The notes under the pieces were generated by a model. That model saw only the letters and a program-made list of their open reading frames with translations, searched no databases and was not told where the DNA came from. Shown piece by piece: positions 29,653 through 38,819 of a stretch of 64,000 nucleotides of DNA. The stretch is taken from the NCBI RefSeq assembly GCF_902859825.1, contig NZ_CADIKB010000003.1, positions 1 through 64,000 on the forward strand. The letters are read 5' to 3'. Position 1 is the stretch's first letter, and each line of letters begins with the position of its first letter. The position numbers and the translations under genes were made by a program. The stretch is from Paraburkholderia phenoliruptrix. Lineage in GTDB: Bacteria > Pseudomonadota > Gammaproteobacteria > Burkholderiales > Burkholderiaceae.

Positions 29653-29742
29653 GCGGCGCGTTGCCGCTGAACGCGCATTTTGCCGGCGTAGAATGCCGGT
29701 ACCGCCGAACCGGCCTGCTATTGCCACGCGCCGCCTACCCGT

Positions 29743-30657
29743 ATGGAAATCAAGTGGATCGAGGACTTCATCGCGCTCGCGCAATATCAGAGCTTTTCGC
29801 GCGCCGCGGAATTCCGCAATGTCACGCAATCCGGATTCAGCAGGCGGATTCAGTCGCTCGAGCAATGGGTCGGTGCGGAGCTGATCGACCGCAGCAGTTT
29901 TCCGCCTGTGCTGACGCCGGCAGGCCAGCTCTTTCGCGAGGTGGCCGAAGACACGCTGGAGAAGCTCTTCGATACCCGAGCGATCATTCGCACCGAACAG
30001 CGGATCGCGGGCAAGAGCCTGCAGATCGCGGCGGGGCATACCATTGCGCTCAACTTCCTGCCGTCGTGGCTGAAGGCGCTCGCGGCGCGCTTCGGCGAGG
30101 TCCGCGCGCGCGTCGTGCCGACCAACGTGCACGATTCGATCCTGATGCTCGTGAACGGCAATTGCGAACTGATGTTCGCCTACCATCACCCGGAACTGCC
30201 GCTGCACCTCGACCCGGTGCGGTATGAGCATGTCACCGTGGGTATCGACACGCTCATGCCGGTGAGCCGGCCGAATCAGCGGTTGGCGCCGTCGTTCCGG
30301 CTGCCCGGCACGCCCAAAGAGCCGCTGCCGCATATCTCTTACACGGAAACGAGCTACTTTGGCCGCTGCGTCGCGCTTCTGCTGAGCCGCGCTTCGGCGC
30401 CGCCTGCATTACGGCTTCATTACGAATCGGACATGGCCGAGGTCCTCAAGAAGCTGGTTCTGCAAGGCGAAGGCATTGCATGGCTGCCGAAAAGCGCCAT
30501 TGCCGCCGAACTCGACAGCGATCAACTGGTAGCAGCCGGTCCGTCCGTGTGGAATCTGCAGGTTGAACTGCGCGTGTATCGCGACGCCTCGAACCGCAAT
30601 GAGTTTATCGAGGCGCTTTGGCAGTATTTGCGCGAAGTGTCGCCCGTGGCCGGCTAG
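29743..30657 (+). CDS. LysR family regulator (HypT/YjiE-like)
   Basis: LysR-type regulator (304 aa). The helix-turn-helix is FSRAAEFRNVTQSGFSRRIQ at about residues 18-37 and the effector-binding domain begins near 90 (LQIAAGHTIALNFLPSWL). The N-terminal MEIKWIEDFIALAQYQSFS resembles the HypT/YjiE branch rather than the common type; this is my reading. It lies directly upstream of and in the same direction as the symporter and racemase genes, which are the likely targets. Confidence 0.85.
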   Translation: MEIKWIEDFIALAQYQSFSRAAEFRNVTQSGFSRRIQSLEQWVGAELIDRSSFPPVLTPAGQLFREVAEDTLEKLFDTRAIIRTEQRIAGKSLQIAAGHTIALNFLPSWLKALAARFGEVRARVVPTNVHDSILMLVNGNCELMFAYHHPELPLHLDPVRYEHVTVGIDTLMPVSRPNQRLAPSFRLPGTPKEPLPHISYTETSYFGRCVALLLSRASAPPALRLHYESDMAEVLKKLVLQGEGIAWLPKSAIAAELDSDQLVAAGPSVWNLQVELRVYRDASNRNEFIEALWQYLREVSPVAG

Positions 30658-30830
30658 GGTTATCCCGCGTTATGCGAAATTCGCATGACGACATGCAGGA
30701 CCGGCATTAAGACATTTTTGTTCTTCTCTACCATCCGTTCCGACGGTGGTGCGGCGCCCATGCTGCCGCGCCCGATCGCTTCTCGCGCATCGCGCCCGCG
30801 TCGCCCGCGCGGCGCGTCACTCAAGGACGG

Positions 30831-32144
30831 ATGGAAATGAAAAATCGCCTCACTCTGCACATTGCCGCCGGGATGGTGCTCGGCGTCATTGCCGGCTATC
30901 TATGCCATAAGAGCCTGCCCGACGCCGCGACGGCCAAGGCCGTGGCCGGATACTTTTCCATCGTCACGGATATTTTCCTGCGCCTCATCAAGATGATCAT
31001 TGCGCCGCTGGTGTTCGCCACGCTCGTCTCCGGGCTCGCCGGCATGGACAGCGGACAGGATGTGGGCCGGATCGGGCTGCGCTCCGTCGCGTGGTTCTTC
31101 TGCGCGTCGCTGCTGTCGCTCGGCCTGGGCCTCGGGCTCGCCAACCTGCTGCAGCCGGGCGCCGGCCTGCATCTCGTGGAGAGCGCCGGTGAAGTCAGCA
31201 CCGGGCTCAACACGTCCGCATTGAACGTCAAGGACGTCATCACGCATGCATTCCCGACGAGTCTGCTTGACGCCATGGCGCGCAACGACATTCTGCAGAT
31301 TCTCGTGTTCTCCGTTTTCCTCGGCATCGCGCTCGGTGCGCTGAAGCAGGACAAGCGCGTGATGATCGTCATTCAGGCCATCGACGGAATGGTGCCGGTC
31401 ATGCTGCGTCTCACCAACTACGTGATGCGCGCTGCGCCGTTCGGCGTATTCGGCGCGATCGCGTCCGCGGTGACGCTGCGCGGCGTGGACGTGCTCTACA
31501 CCTACGGCAAGCTGATCGGCTCCTTTTACTTCGGCCTCCTGATTCTTTGGGCCGTGCTGATCGGCGCGGGCTATCTGTTCCTCGGGCGCCGCATCGTGCC
31601 GCTCCTCAAAGCCGTGCGCGAACCCGCCATGCTCGCCTTTTCGACCGCGAGCAGCGAGGCCGCGTATCCTCGCCTGACCGAGCAGCTCGAGAAATTCGGC
31701 GTCGACAAGAAAGTGGTCGGCTTCACGCTTCCGCTCGGCTATGCATTCAATCTCGACGGCTCGATGATGTACCAGGCCTTCGCCGCGATCTTCATTGCAC
31801 AGGCGTTCGGCGTCGACATGCCTGTGTCGCAGCAGATTTTCATGCTGCTCGTGCTGATGCTGAGCAGCAAGGGCATGGCGAGCGTGCCGCGCGGTTCGGT
31901 CGTGGTGGTCGCGGCGGTGGCGCCGATGTTTCATCTTCCGGTTGCAGGCGTGGCCATGGTGCTCGCCATCGACCAGATACTCGATATGGGCCGCACGATG
32001 ACGAATGTGATCGGCAATAGCGTGGCGACGGCGGTGATCGCGAAGTGGGAAGGCAAGCATGTGACCGCCACGGCCGGGTCCGCGGCCTTCGAGCCCGTTG
32101 AGGCCGTCGAGTCCCTGGAGCACGTCGAGGCTGCGGCGAAATGA
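30831..32144 (+). CDS. Dicarboxylate/amino acid:cation symporter
   Basis: DAACS family sodium- or proton-coupled carrier (437 aa) for C4-dicarboxylates or acidic amino acids. Conserved features are FLRLIKMIIAPLVFATLVSG, the serine-rich hairpin FSTASSEAAYPRL, the GYAFNLDGSMMYQAFAAIF substrate region and the late DQILDMGRTMTNVIGNS motif. The C-terminal tail is rich in Glu/Val/Ala repeats. Its stop overlaps the racemase start (ATGA, 32141-32144), so the two are coupled; aspartate or glutamate is therefore the likely cargo. Confidence 0.88.
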   Translation: MEMKNRLTLHIAAGMVLGVIAGYLCHKSLPDAATAKAVAGYFSIVTDIFLRLIKMIIAPLVFATLVSGLAGMDSGQDVGRIGLRSVAWFFCASLLSLGLGLGLANLLQPGAGLHLVESAGEVSTGLNTSALNVKDVITHAFPTSLLDAMARNDILQILVFSVFLGIALGALKQDKRVMIVIQAIDGMVPVMLRLTNYVMRAAPFGVFGAIASAVTLRGVDVLYTYGKLIGSFYFGLLILWAVLIGAGYLFLGRRIVPLLKAVREPAMLAFSTASSEAAYPRLTEQLEKFGVDKKVVGFTLPLGYAFNLDGSMMYQAFAAIFIAQAFGVDMPVSQQIFMLLVLMLSSKGMASVPRGSVVVVAAVAPMFHLPVAGVAMVLAIDQILDMGRTMTNVIGNSVATAVIAKWEGKHVTATAGSAAFEPVEAVESLEHVEAAAK

Positions 32145-33604
32145 CTTCGGCCATGAGCGCCAGCTCGCGCAAGTACGGCGTGGTCGGCGGACTCGGGCCG
32201 CTCGCGAGCGCGGATGTGTTCTTCAAGCTCGTGAAAGCCATGCCTGTTTCGGCCGATGCGGGCCATGCCGACGTGATCTTCCAGCAACATCCGTTTCCGG
32301 GCGCCAGCACGGCGAGCGCCGCCACGACGGAGCGCAAGCTGTATATCTTCGACATGATCCGCGACTTCGAGAAGCGGGGCGTGACGACGGTGGTGCTGCC
32401 GTGTTTTCTGAGCCATACCTATATCGACGAATTGAAGGCGAACACGAGCCTGCAAATCGTGGATATGGTCGACGCGGTGCTTGGCCATGTGCGCCGGAAG
32501 TTCCCGGGGCGCACGCGCATCGGCGTGCTCGCCTCCGACTACACACGTGAAAAGCGCCTATTCGAGCGCTACTTCTCGCCGTGCGAACTGGAGGTGCTGC
32601 ACCCGCGCCTGCAGAAGGGCGTCGATCGGGTGACGCAAGCCGTGTATGGCCCCGAAGGCATCAAAAGCGGCAACTTGCGCGGGCTGCCGGTCGACCTGTT
32701 GCGCCGTGCCTGTGTGGACCTCGTCCAGCAGGGCGCGCAGGTGATCGTCCCGGGCATGACCGAGATTGCGCTCGTCGCCGATCAGATCGGCGAGCTCGGC
32801 GTGCCGCTGGTCGACTCGAACCTCGCCTATGCGCAGCACGTGGTATCGGGGCAATACGACGCGCCCGCGGAGGTGTTCAAGCTCGGCGTGGTGGGCGGCG
32901 TCGGCCCAGCGGCGACGGTGGACTTTCTCGACAAGATCGTGCGCAACACGCCCGCCCGCCGGGATCAGGATCATGTGAAGCTGCTGGTCGAGCAGAACCC
33001 GCAAATTCCTGACCGCACGGAGAACCTGATCGGCGAGGGTGCGGATCCGACGGTGTCGCTGTATGCGACCTGCAAGCGGCTGGAAGAGGGCGGCGCGGAC
33101 ATCATCGCGATTCCGTGCAACACGGCGCACGCGTTTGTCGAACGCATTCAGCCTTATCTACGCGTTCCGATTGTGAACATGCTGACGGAAACGGTCCGCT
33201 ACGTGCACGAGCATTATCCGGCTCAACGCAAGATCGGTGTACTCGCAACGTCCGGCACCATGGCGAGCGGCGTGTATGAAAAGGCGCTCGAAGCGCAGGG
33301 GCTTCAGCAGATTGCGCCCGAACCGGCTTTGCAGTCGCGCGTCATGCAAGCCATCTACGGAAAGCAGGGCGTCAAGGCGGGCTTTACTGCCGGTGCATGC
33401 CACGACGACATTGCGGCCGCCGTGGAAGGCCTGATCGACGAAGGCGTAGAAGTGATCGTGCTCGGCTGCACCGAATTGCCGCTGCTGCTGCCGCATGCCG
33501 AATTCGTCGGCAGTGGCGGCGCTCGAGTCACGCTGATCGATCCGACCGATGTTCTCGCGCGGCGCTGCATTGCGTATGCGCTTGCAGCGCGCGAAAAGCG
33601 GTAA
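32141..33604 (+). CDS. Tandem aspartate/glutamate racemase family protein
   Basis: Two Asp/Glu racemase domains in one chain (487 aa). Domain 1 (about 10-245) starts KYGVVGGLGPLASADVFF and domain 2 (about 246-487) starts FKLGVVGGVGPAATVDFL, so the gene is an internal duplication. Family members use two cysteines per domain. Domain 2 has both: Cys326 (IPCNTAH) and Cys443 (LGCTELP). Domain 1 has Cys88 (LPCFLSH) but the second site reads GMTE with Met206 in place of Cys, so domain 1 is probably not a normal racemase. Coupled to the symporter gene. Confidence 0.85.
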   Translation: MTSAMSASSRKYGVVGGLGPLASADVFFKLVKAMPVSADAGHADVIFQQHPFPGASTASAATTERKLYIFDMIRDFEKRGVTTVVLPCFLSHTYIDELKANTSLQIVDMVDAVLGHVRRKFPGRTRIGVLASDYTREKRLFERYFSPCELEVLHPRLQKGVDRVTQAVYGPEGIKSGNLRGLPVDLLRRACVDLVQQGAQVIVPGMTEIALVADQIGELGVPLVDSNLAYAQHVVSGQYDAPAEVFKLGVVGGVGPAATVDFLDKIVRNTPARRDQDHVKLLVEQNPQIPDRTENLIGEGADPTVSLYATCKRLEEGGADIIAIPCNTAHAFVERIQPYLRVPIVNMLTETVRYVHEHYPAQRKIGVLATSGTMASGVYEKALEAQGLQQIAPEPALQSRVMQAIYGKQGVKAGFTAGACHDDIAAAVEGLIDEGVEVIVLGCTELPLLLPHAEFVGSGGARVTLIDPTDVLARRCIAYALAAREKR

Positions 33605-33634
33605 GGCGTCGCGGCGCACCGATCGTTCGTAGCA

Positions 33635-34606
33635 CTACACGATCGCCACGCCGCACTCCTTGAATGCTTTGCGCAATCCCAGCTGCGGGTACGCGCTTTC
33701 CAGCGTGCGCATGTCGGCGCGCATTTCCTCGACGATCCAGTCGCGCACATTGGCAACGATGGGTCGCAACGGCCGGTTCGCGGGCGATACCAGACAGCAG
33801 CGCCGGTGCGTCACGATGATCTCCTCCTCCGCGGGCACCAGCGCGCGCTGCGAGAGCCAATGCGACACCACGTTCAGCCAGCCGAGCGCGACGCCCTGGC
33901 CGAGTAGTGCGGCCTGCACGACGATCGCGTAGTCATTGAAGCTGAGCATGCCCGCCACGCGCCGGCCGTGCTGCTCGAACGCACCGAAGCGGTGATGCCA
34001 GCCGCGCTCTTCGTCGTCCATCACGATCACGGTGTCGCCGTGCTCGCGACCCGCTTCGCTTTGCGCCGTTTCCTGATAACGCGGGTTGCACACGGGCATG
34101 AGCGTTTCGGGCATGACCAGCACGCTGTTGTCGTCGATCTCGCCGGCGTGCTGAAAGCGCATGCCGAGATCGACGTCGACGAGCGGGCCGCCGATGCGCC
34201 CCGAAATGAGCTGGAACCTCAGATCAATCGACGGAAACGCCTCGTTCAGGCGGCTCATGCGCGGCATCAGCCAATGCGTGGTGAAACCCGTGGACACCGA
34301 CAGCGTGACCGATTCCACGCCCGTGGCGCGCGCCTCGATTTCGCGGATGGCGCTTTCTATGCCGTTGAAGCCTTCCGAGATCTTGCGATACAGGATGCGT
34401 CCGTTCTCGGTGAGCTCGATGCCCCCGCGCACGCGTTCGAAAAGGCGCACTCCGATGTGATCTTCCATGCGCGCGAGCATGCGGCTCACGGCGGGCTGGC
34501 TCACATAGAGTTCTTGCGCCGCACGGGTGAAGTTGCCGCAGCGCGCGGCGGCTTCGAAGACGAACAGCGCATTCGCGCTCGGCAGTTTTTTGCGTAGATT
34601 CGGCAT
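33635..34606 (-). CDS. LysR family regulator (GcvA-like)
   Basis: LysR regulator (323 aa) with helix-turn-helix GNFTRAAQELYVSQPAVSRML at about residues 25-45 and the GcvA-type N-terminus KKLPSANALFVFEAAAR. The substrate domain runs from about 95. It is divergent from the ABC/HAD/oxidoreductase operon beginning at 34707, with 100 bp between starts, and is the obvious candidate regulator. The 3' end is 30 bp from the racemase stop, convergent. Confidence 0.88.
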   Translation of the reverse strand: MPNLRKKLPSANALFVFEAAARCGNFTRAAQELYVSQPAVSRMLARMEDHIGVRLFERVRGGIELTENGRILYRKISEGFNGIESAIREIEARATGVESVTLSVSTGFTTHWLMPRMSRLNEAFPSIDLRFQLISGRIGGPLVDVDLGMRFQHAGEIDDNSVLVMPETLMPVCNPRYQETAQSEAGREHGDTVIVMDDEERGWHHRFGAFEQHGRRVAGMLSFNDYAIVVQAALLGQGVALGWLNVVSHWLSQRALVPAEEEIIVTHRRCCLVSPANRPLRPIVANVRDWIVEEMRADMRTLESAYPQLGLRKAFKECGVAIV

Positions 34607-34706
34607 GACTTGATGTTATGCCTGATCCAACAATTTGGGAATTGCCGCCAAAAAGTTTGCCACCTATATTTTCCCTAACGCAGCCCCTTTGGCGAGAAAG
34701 AACGCA

Positions 34707-35780
34707 ATGGACGCACGAGCGAAAACGGGAGTTTCCATCCGGTCGGCAGGCAAGCGCTACGGTCCGGTGGTCGCGCTGGACGACGTTTCGCTCGACATCG
34801 AGCCCGGCGAATTCGTGTCGCTACTCGGGCCGTCCGGCTCCGGCAAGACGACGCTGCTCGGCATTCTCGGCGGCTTCGTTCAGCCGAGTTCCGGTTCGGT
34901 GTGGGTCGGCGAGCGTGACATTACATTTGCGCCGCCGCACAAGCGCAACATCGGCATCGTGTTTCAGAACTACGCGCTGTTTCCGCACATGACGGTCGGC
35001 GAGAACGTCGCGTTTCCACTGCGCGCGCGTCGCGAGCCGAAAGCCGGCTGGGCGAAGAAGGTGGCGGACGCGCTCGCCATGGCCGAACTGAGCGGCTACG
35101 AGGGGCGCAACATCGCCCAGCTTTCCGGCGGTCAGCGTCAGCGGGTCGCGCTCGCGAGGGCGATGGTCTTCGAGCCGCAGCTGATTCTGATGGACGAGCC
35201 GCTCTCCGCGCTCGACAAGCAGCTGCGCGAAACCATGCAGATCGAACTCCGGCGACTGCATCGCAAGCTCGGGGCGACGATTGTCTACGTGACCCACGAC
35301 CAGCGCGAGGCGCTCACCATGAGCGACCGCGTGGCCGTGCTGAAAAACGGCAGGCTCGTGCAGATCGACACGCCTGAGCGTCTGTACGACCGGCCTTGCG
35401 ACGCGTTCGTCGCGAGCTTTATCGGCGAGGCGACGCTGCTCAATGTGAGCCGCGCCGGCGAAGACGCCGTGCGGCTCGGCGACGCGGTGTTGCGCACGGC
35501 CCACCCGTTGCCGCGCGGCGAGCGTTTGCTGCTTGCCGTGCAAACCGAAAAGCTCGTGATCGACGGCGGCGCGGCTCATGACGCAAACCGGCTGTCGTGC
35601 CGCGTGACCGAAGTGCTGTATCAGGGCGAGAGCCTGCGCGTTTTCGCGGCGCTTGCCGACGGCACGTCGATCAGCCTGCGCCAGCCCGGCAATCACGACG
35701 CCCGCCGCCGCATTCCGTCACCCGGCGAGCCGATGACCGTGGTGCTCGATCCCCAGGACACAATTGTCGTGCCCGCCTGA
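34707..35780 (+). CDS. ABC transporter ATPase, PotA-like
   Basis: ATP-binding subunit (357 aa) of a polyamine/iron-type uptake transporter. Walker A GPSGSGKTT at residues 41-49, Q-loop VFQNYALFPHMTV, signature LSGGQRQRVALARA, Walker B LILMDEPLSALD and the H-loop VTHDQREAL are all intact. A C-terminal TOBE domain follows (about 275-350). The ATG at 34707 follows GAGAAAG; longer frames lack a site. First gene of an operon that runs to the aldehyde dehydrogenase. Confidence 0.92.
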   Translation: MDARAKTGVSIRSAGKRYGPVVALDDVSLDIEPGEFVSLLGPSGSGKTTLLGILGGFVQPSSGSVWVGERDITFAPPHKRNIGIVFQNYALFPHMTVGENVAFPLRARREPKAGWAKKVADALAMAELSGYEGRNIAQLSGGQRQRVALARAMVFEPQLILMDEPLSALDKQLRETMQIELRRLHRKLGATIVYVTHDQREALTMSDRVAVLKNGRLVQIDTPERLYDRPCDAFVASFIGEATLLNVSRAGEDAVRLGDAVLRTAHPLPRGERLLLAVQTEKLVIDGGAAHDANRLSCRVTEVLYQGESLRVFAALADGTSISLRQPGNHDARRRIPSPGEPMTVVLDPQDTIVVPA

Positions 35781-35846
35781 TTTCTCCGCTGCCCACTCGA
35801 GGCATTTACGTCTTACGAAACTCGCGCAACCGCAAAGGATGATGCA

Positions 35847-36557
35847 ATGAAGCTCACCGATTTCAAGGTCCTGACGTTCGATGTCGTCGGCACGCTGATC
35901 AATTTTGAAAAGGGCGTGCTCGCGTCCGTACGGCGCCTCGGCGGGGCGGCGGCGAAAGACCTCACCGACGACCAGATCTTCGAGCCGTATATGCGCGGCC
36001 GTGCGAAATATCCGGGCCGCTCGAGCCATGAGATGGCGAACGTGTATCTGTCGCTGGCAAAAGAGCTCGGCTTGCCCGACGACGCGCAATCCGCCGCGGC
36101 ATTCCAGCGCGACGTGCTGGAATGGCCCGCCTTCGAAGACTCGGTGGAAGCCCTGAAGCGCCTGCGCAAACACTACCGGCTCGTCGCGATGACGAATGCG
36201 GACCGCGTCGCGTTGTCGGCCTACGCGCACACGCTCGGCGATCCCTTCGACGACACCGTGTGCTGCGACGAGACCGGTGTCGCGAAGCCGGATCCGCAGT
36301 TCTTTGCCTATAACCGTGGACGTCAGGCTGCGTTCGGCTTCAAGTTCAACGAGATTCTGCACACCGCGCAGAGTCAGTATCACGATATCGGCGTTGCGAC
36401 GAAGCTCGGTTACGCGACGTGCTGGATCGAGCGCCGCCAGGGCATGAAGGGCTTCGGCGCGACGCCGGTGCCGGAAGCCGTCACGACGCCGACCTTCAAA
36501 TTCGCGACGCTCGGCGCGCTCGCCGACGCCGTCGAAGCCGAAGCGCGCGCCGCTTAA
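35847..36557 (+). CDS. HAD hydrolase, haloacid dehalogenase type II-like
   Basis: HAD superfamily protein (236 aa). The nucleophile is Asp12 in LTFDVVGTLINF, motif 2 is MTNAD, motif 3 Lys lies in GVAKPDPQFF and motif 4 is HDIGVATKLG. It resembles (S)-2-haloacid dehalogenases in length and layout, but the residues before the motif 4 Asp read QSQYHD, where true dehalogenases as I recall them have SSNAWD, so I doubt halide removal is its job. In context it may be a phosphatase or a housecleaning enzyme of the catabolic operon. Confidence 0.8.
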   Translation: MKLTDFKVLTFDVVGTLINFEKGVLASVRRLGGAAAKDLTDDQIFEPYMRGRAKYPGRSSHEMANVYLSLAKELGLPDDAQSAAAFQRDVLEWPAFEDSVEALKRLRKHYRLVAMTNADRVALSAYAHTLGDPFDDTVCCDETGVAKPDPQFFAYNRGRQAAFGFKFNEILHTAQSQYHDIGVATKLGYATCWIERRQGMKGFGATPVPEAVTTPTFKFATLGALADAVEAEARAA

Positions 36558-36561
36558 CGCC

Positions 36562-37911
36562 ATGCTCGCGCCCGCCGTTCACAACCCGTCGCAACGCCCA
36601 CAGCCGGATTCGTTATGGCGGGCGATGGCGGCGCGCTCGGCTCACAAGCTCGCGCCCGTCAGCATGGGCGCGCCGCTCGCGCGCGATCTTTCCGTCGACG
36701 TGGCCGTGATCGGCGCGGGCTACTCGGGTCTCGCGGCCGCCTACGCGCTGCAAAAGCGCGGCGTCGACTGCGCGGTGTTCGATGCGAACCCGGTCGGCTG
36801 GGGCGCGAGCGGGCGCAATGGCGGCGTGGTGTCGTCGAAATTCCGCTTGTCGTTTCCGCTGATCGACAAGCTGCACGGACTGGACACCGCGAAGCGCATG
36901 CACCGTCTCGCGCACGAAGGCGTGCGCGTGGTCGAATCGCTCGTCGACGAATACGGGCTGGAACGCGCGCATTTCGAGCATACCGGCAGCCTGCGTTGCG
37001 CGCATACCGAACGCGCGTTCGCGTCGATTCGCGCGGAGGCGGATTGGGTGCGCACGCAACTAGGCGACGCGTCGATGAGCGTGCAATCGCGCGAGGAAGT
37101 GACGCGCGAGACGGGATCGGCGGGATTTGTCGGCGGCGTGCTGAGCGCGGACGCCGGCACGATCCTGCCGCTCGAATATGTGTGCGGTATCGCGCGGGGT
37201 CTCACGGCGCGCGGCGTGCCGATTTACGAAGCCACGCCGATCGTCGAGATCGCGCGGTCGCTGCGTGGCGCCGGCGGCGCCGTGCTGCGCACGCCTGGCG
37301 GCGTTGTGCGCGCGAAGCAGGTGATCGTCGCGACCAATGCGTATTCGGATCTCACGTCGGCGACCGCCGCTTATCAGCGTGAACTCGTGCCGTTTCGCAG
37401 CGCAATGATCGCGACCGCGCGGCTCCCCGCAGAACTGGATGCGCGCCTCATGGTGCAACGCCGCAGCTATACGGAAACGCGCCGCATGATGAAGTGGTTC
37501 CGCAAGGTGGACGGCCGCATGCTGTTCGGCGGACGCGACGCATTCGGCAAGGAAGGACAGGCGACCGGCTTCGACGCGTTGCGGCGCGCGATGGTCGCGC
37601 TGTTTCCCGATCTCGCGGATGTGCAGATCGAATACAAATGGTCGGGCTATGTCGGCATGACCTTCAACGCCCTGCCGCATGTCGGACGAAGCGACGACCT
37701 CACGACCTTCTGTCTGGGATATAACGGCGCCGGCGTGGCCATGGCGAGCCTGCTCGGCCAGCATGCGGCGGCGCTCGCGCTTGGCGACGCGCCGGAACTC
37801 GCATTGCTCGGCCAGCAAGGCTTGCGGCCCGTGCCGTTTCATTCGCTGCGCGCGCCGGGCGTTCGCGTGGTGGCCGCGTGGTATCAGTTTCTCGACGCCG
37901 TGGGTGCATGA
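36562..37911 (+). CDS. FAD-dependent amine/amino acid oxidoreductase
   Basis: DAO-family flavoenzyme (449 aa). The FAD site is VAVIGAGYSGLAAAYAL at about residues 47-63, GRNGGVVSSKFRLS resembles the PuuB/OrdL/SoxA-type proteins, and the C-terminal FCLGYNGAGVAMASLLG is the second flavin motif. Related enzymes oxidise gamma-glutamyl-putrescine, sarcosine or other secondary amines. It starts 4 bp after the HAD stop and overlaps the permease start (ATGA at 37908-37911). Confidence 0.88.
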   Translation: MLAPAVHNPSQRPQPDSLWRAMAARSAHKLAPVSMGAPLARDLSVDVAVIGAGYSGLAAAYALQKRGVDCAVFDANPVGWGASGRNGGVVSSKFRLSFPLIDKLHGLDTAKRMHRLAHEGVRVVESLVDEYGLERAHFEHTGSLRCAHTERAFASIRAEADWVRTQLGDASMSVQSREEVTRETGSAGFVGGVLSADAGTILPLEYVCGIARGLTARGVPIYEATPIVEIARSLRGAGGAVLRTPGGVVRAKQVIVATNAYSDLTSATAAYQRELVPFRSAMIATARLPAELDARLMVQRRSYTETRRMMKWFRKVDGRMLFGGRDAFGKEGQATGFDALRRAMVALFPDLADVQIEYKWSGYVGMTFNALPHVGRSDDLTTFCLGYNGAGVAMASLLGQHAAALALGDAPELALLGQQGLRPVPFHSLRAPGVRVVAAWYQFLDAVGA

Positions 37912-38819
37912 TGACGACAGCCAAACGGATTTTCCAGGAACCCGCCTTGATGCAGACGACCGCGACGGACCCGTCGGTCCGCCATCAGCAACGCGAAGAT
38001 CGCGCGATGCTGCTCTTGCTCGTGCCCGCGCTTTTCGTCGTCGTGGTGCTCCTGGTCGTGCCGCTCGCGTGGCTGTCGTGGCAGTCCATCTGGCAAGACG
38101 GCGGCTTCACGCTCGTCAACTATCGGCGCATCTTCACCGGCACCTATCTCGACACGTTCCTGCTCACATTCAGGCTTAGCGTGATCGTGACCGGCGTGAC
38201 GCTGCTGCTCGGTTATCCCGTTGCCTATTTTGCGTCCTCGGTCTCGCCGCGATGGAGCGCGCTGATACTCGGCATGGTGATCCTGCCGTTCTGGACCAGC
38301 GTGCTCGTGCGCACCTACGCGTGGCTCGTGCTGTTGCAGCGCACTGGGCTCATCAACAAGGCGCTGCTGGAAATGGGGCTCGTGGATCGCCCGGTGCAAC
38401 TTGCGTACAACCAGTTCGGCACCATTCTCGCGATGGTGCATATTCTGCTGCCGTTCATGGTGCTCCCGCTTTATTCAGCCATGCAGAAGATTCCCGCGAA
38501 TCTTTCGCAAGCCGGCGCGAGTCTCGGGGGCTCGCCCTGGCACGTGTTCTGGCGCGTGTTTCTGCCGCTGTCGATGAGCGGCGTCGTCGCGGGCGTCACG
38601 CTCGTCTTCGTGCTGTGCCTCGGTTTTTACATCACGCCCGAACTGATGGGCGGCGGCAAGTCGATCATGGTGTCCATGGTGGTGAGCCGCAATGTCGAGA
38701 TCTACAACAGTTGGGGCGCGGCGAGCGCGGTCAGCGTCGTGCTGCTGGTGTGCGTGTTCGCGATCTTCTATGCCGCGAGCCGCGTGATTCCACTCGAAAA
38801 GACCCTGGGTGCAAAATGA
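37908..38819 (+). CDS. ABC transporter permease, PotB-like
   Basis: Inner-membrane permease (303 aa) with six predicted segments; the first is at about residues 33-55. The cytoplasmic EAA loop reads AGASLGGSPWHVFWRVFLPLS, the contact for the ATPase. The first ATG at 37908 gives a 4-bp overlap with the upstream gene; Met at 37911 is an alternative. The stop overlaps the next permease. Confidence 0.9.
   Translation: MMTTAKRIFQEPALMQTTATDPSVRHQQREDRAMLLLLVPALFVVVVLLVVPLAWLSWQSIWQDGGFTLVNYRRIFTGTYLDTFLLTFRLSVIVTGVTLLLGYPVAYFASSVSPRWSALILGMVILPFWTSVLVRTYAWLVLLQRTGLINKALLEMGLVDRPVQLAYNQFGTILAMVHILLPFMVLPLYSAMQKIPANLSQAGASLGGSPWHVFWRVFLPLSMSGVVAGVTLVFVLCLGFYITPELMGGGKSIMVSMVVSRNVEIYNSWGAASAVSVVLLVCVFAIFYAASRVIPLEKTLGAK

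Noticed and set aside
30900..32123. Minus-strand 407-codon frame over the symporter
   Set aside because: Extreme His/Asp/Arg composition typical of a shadow frame of a membrane protein gene.
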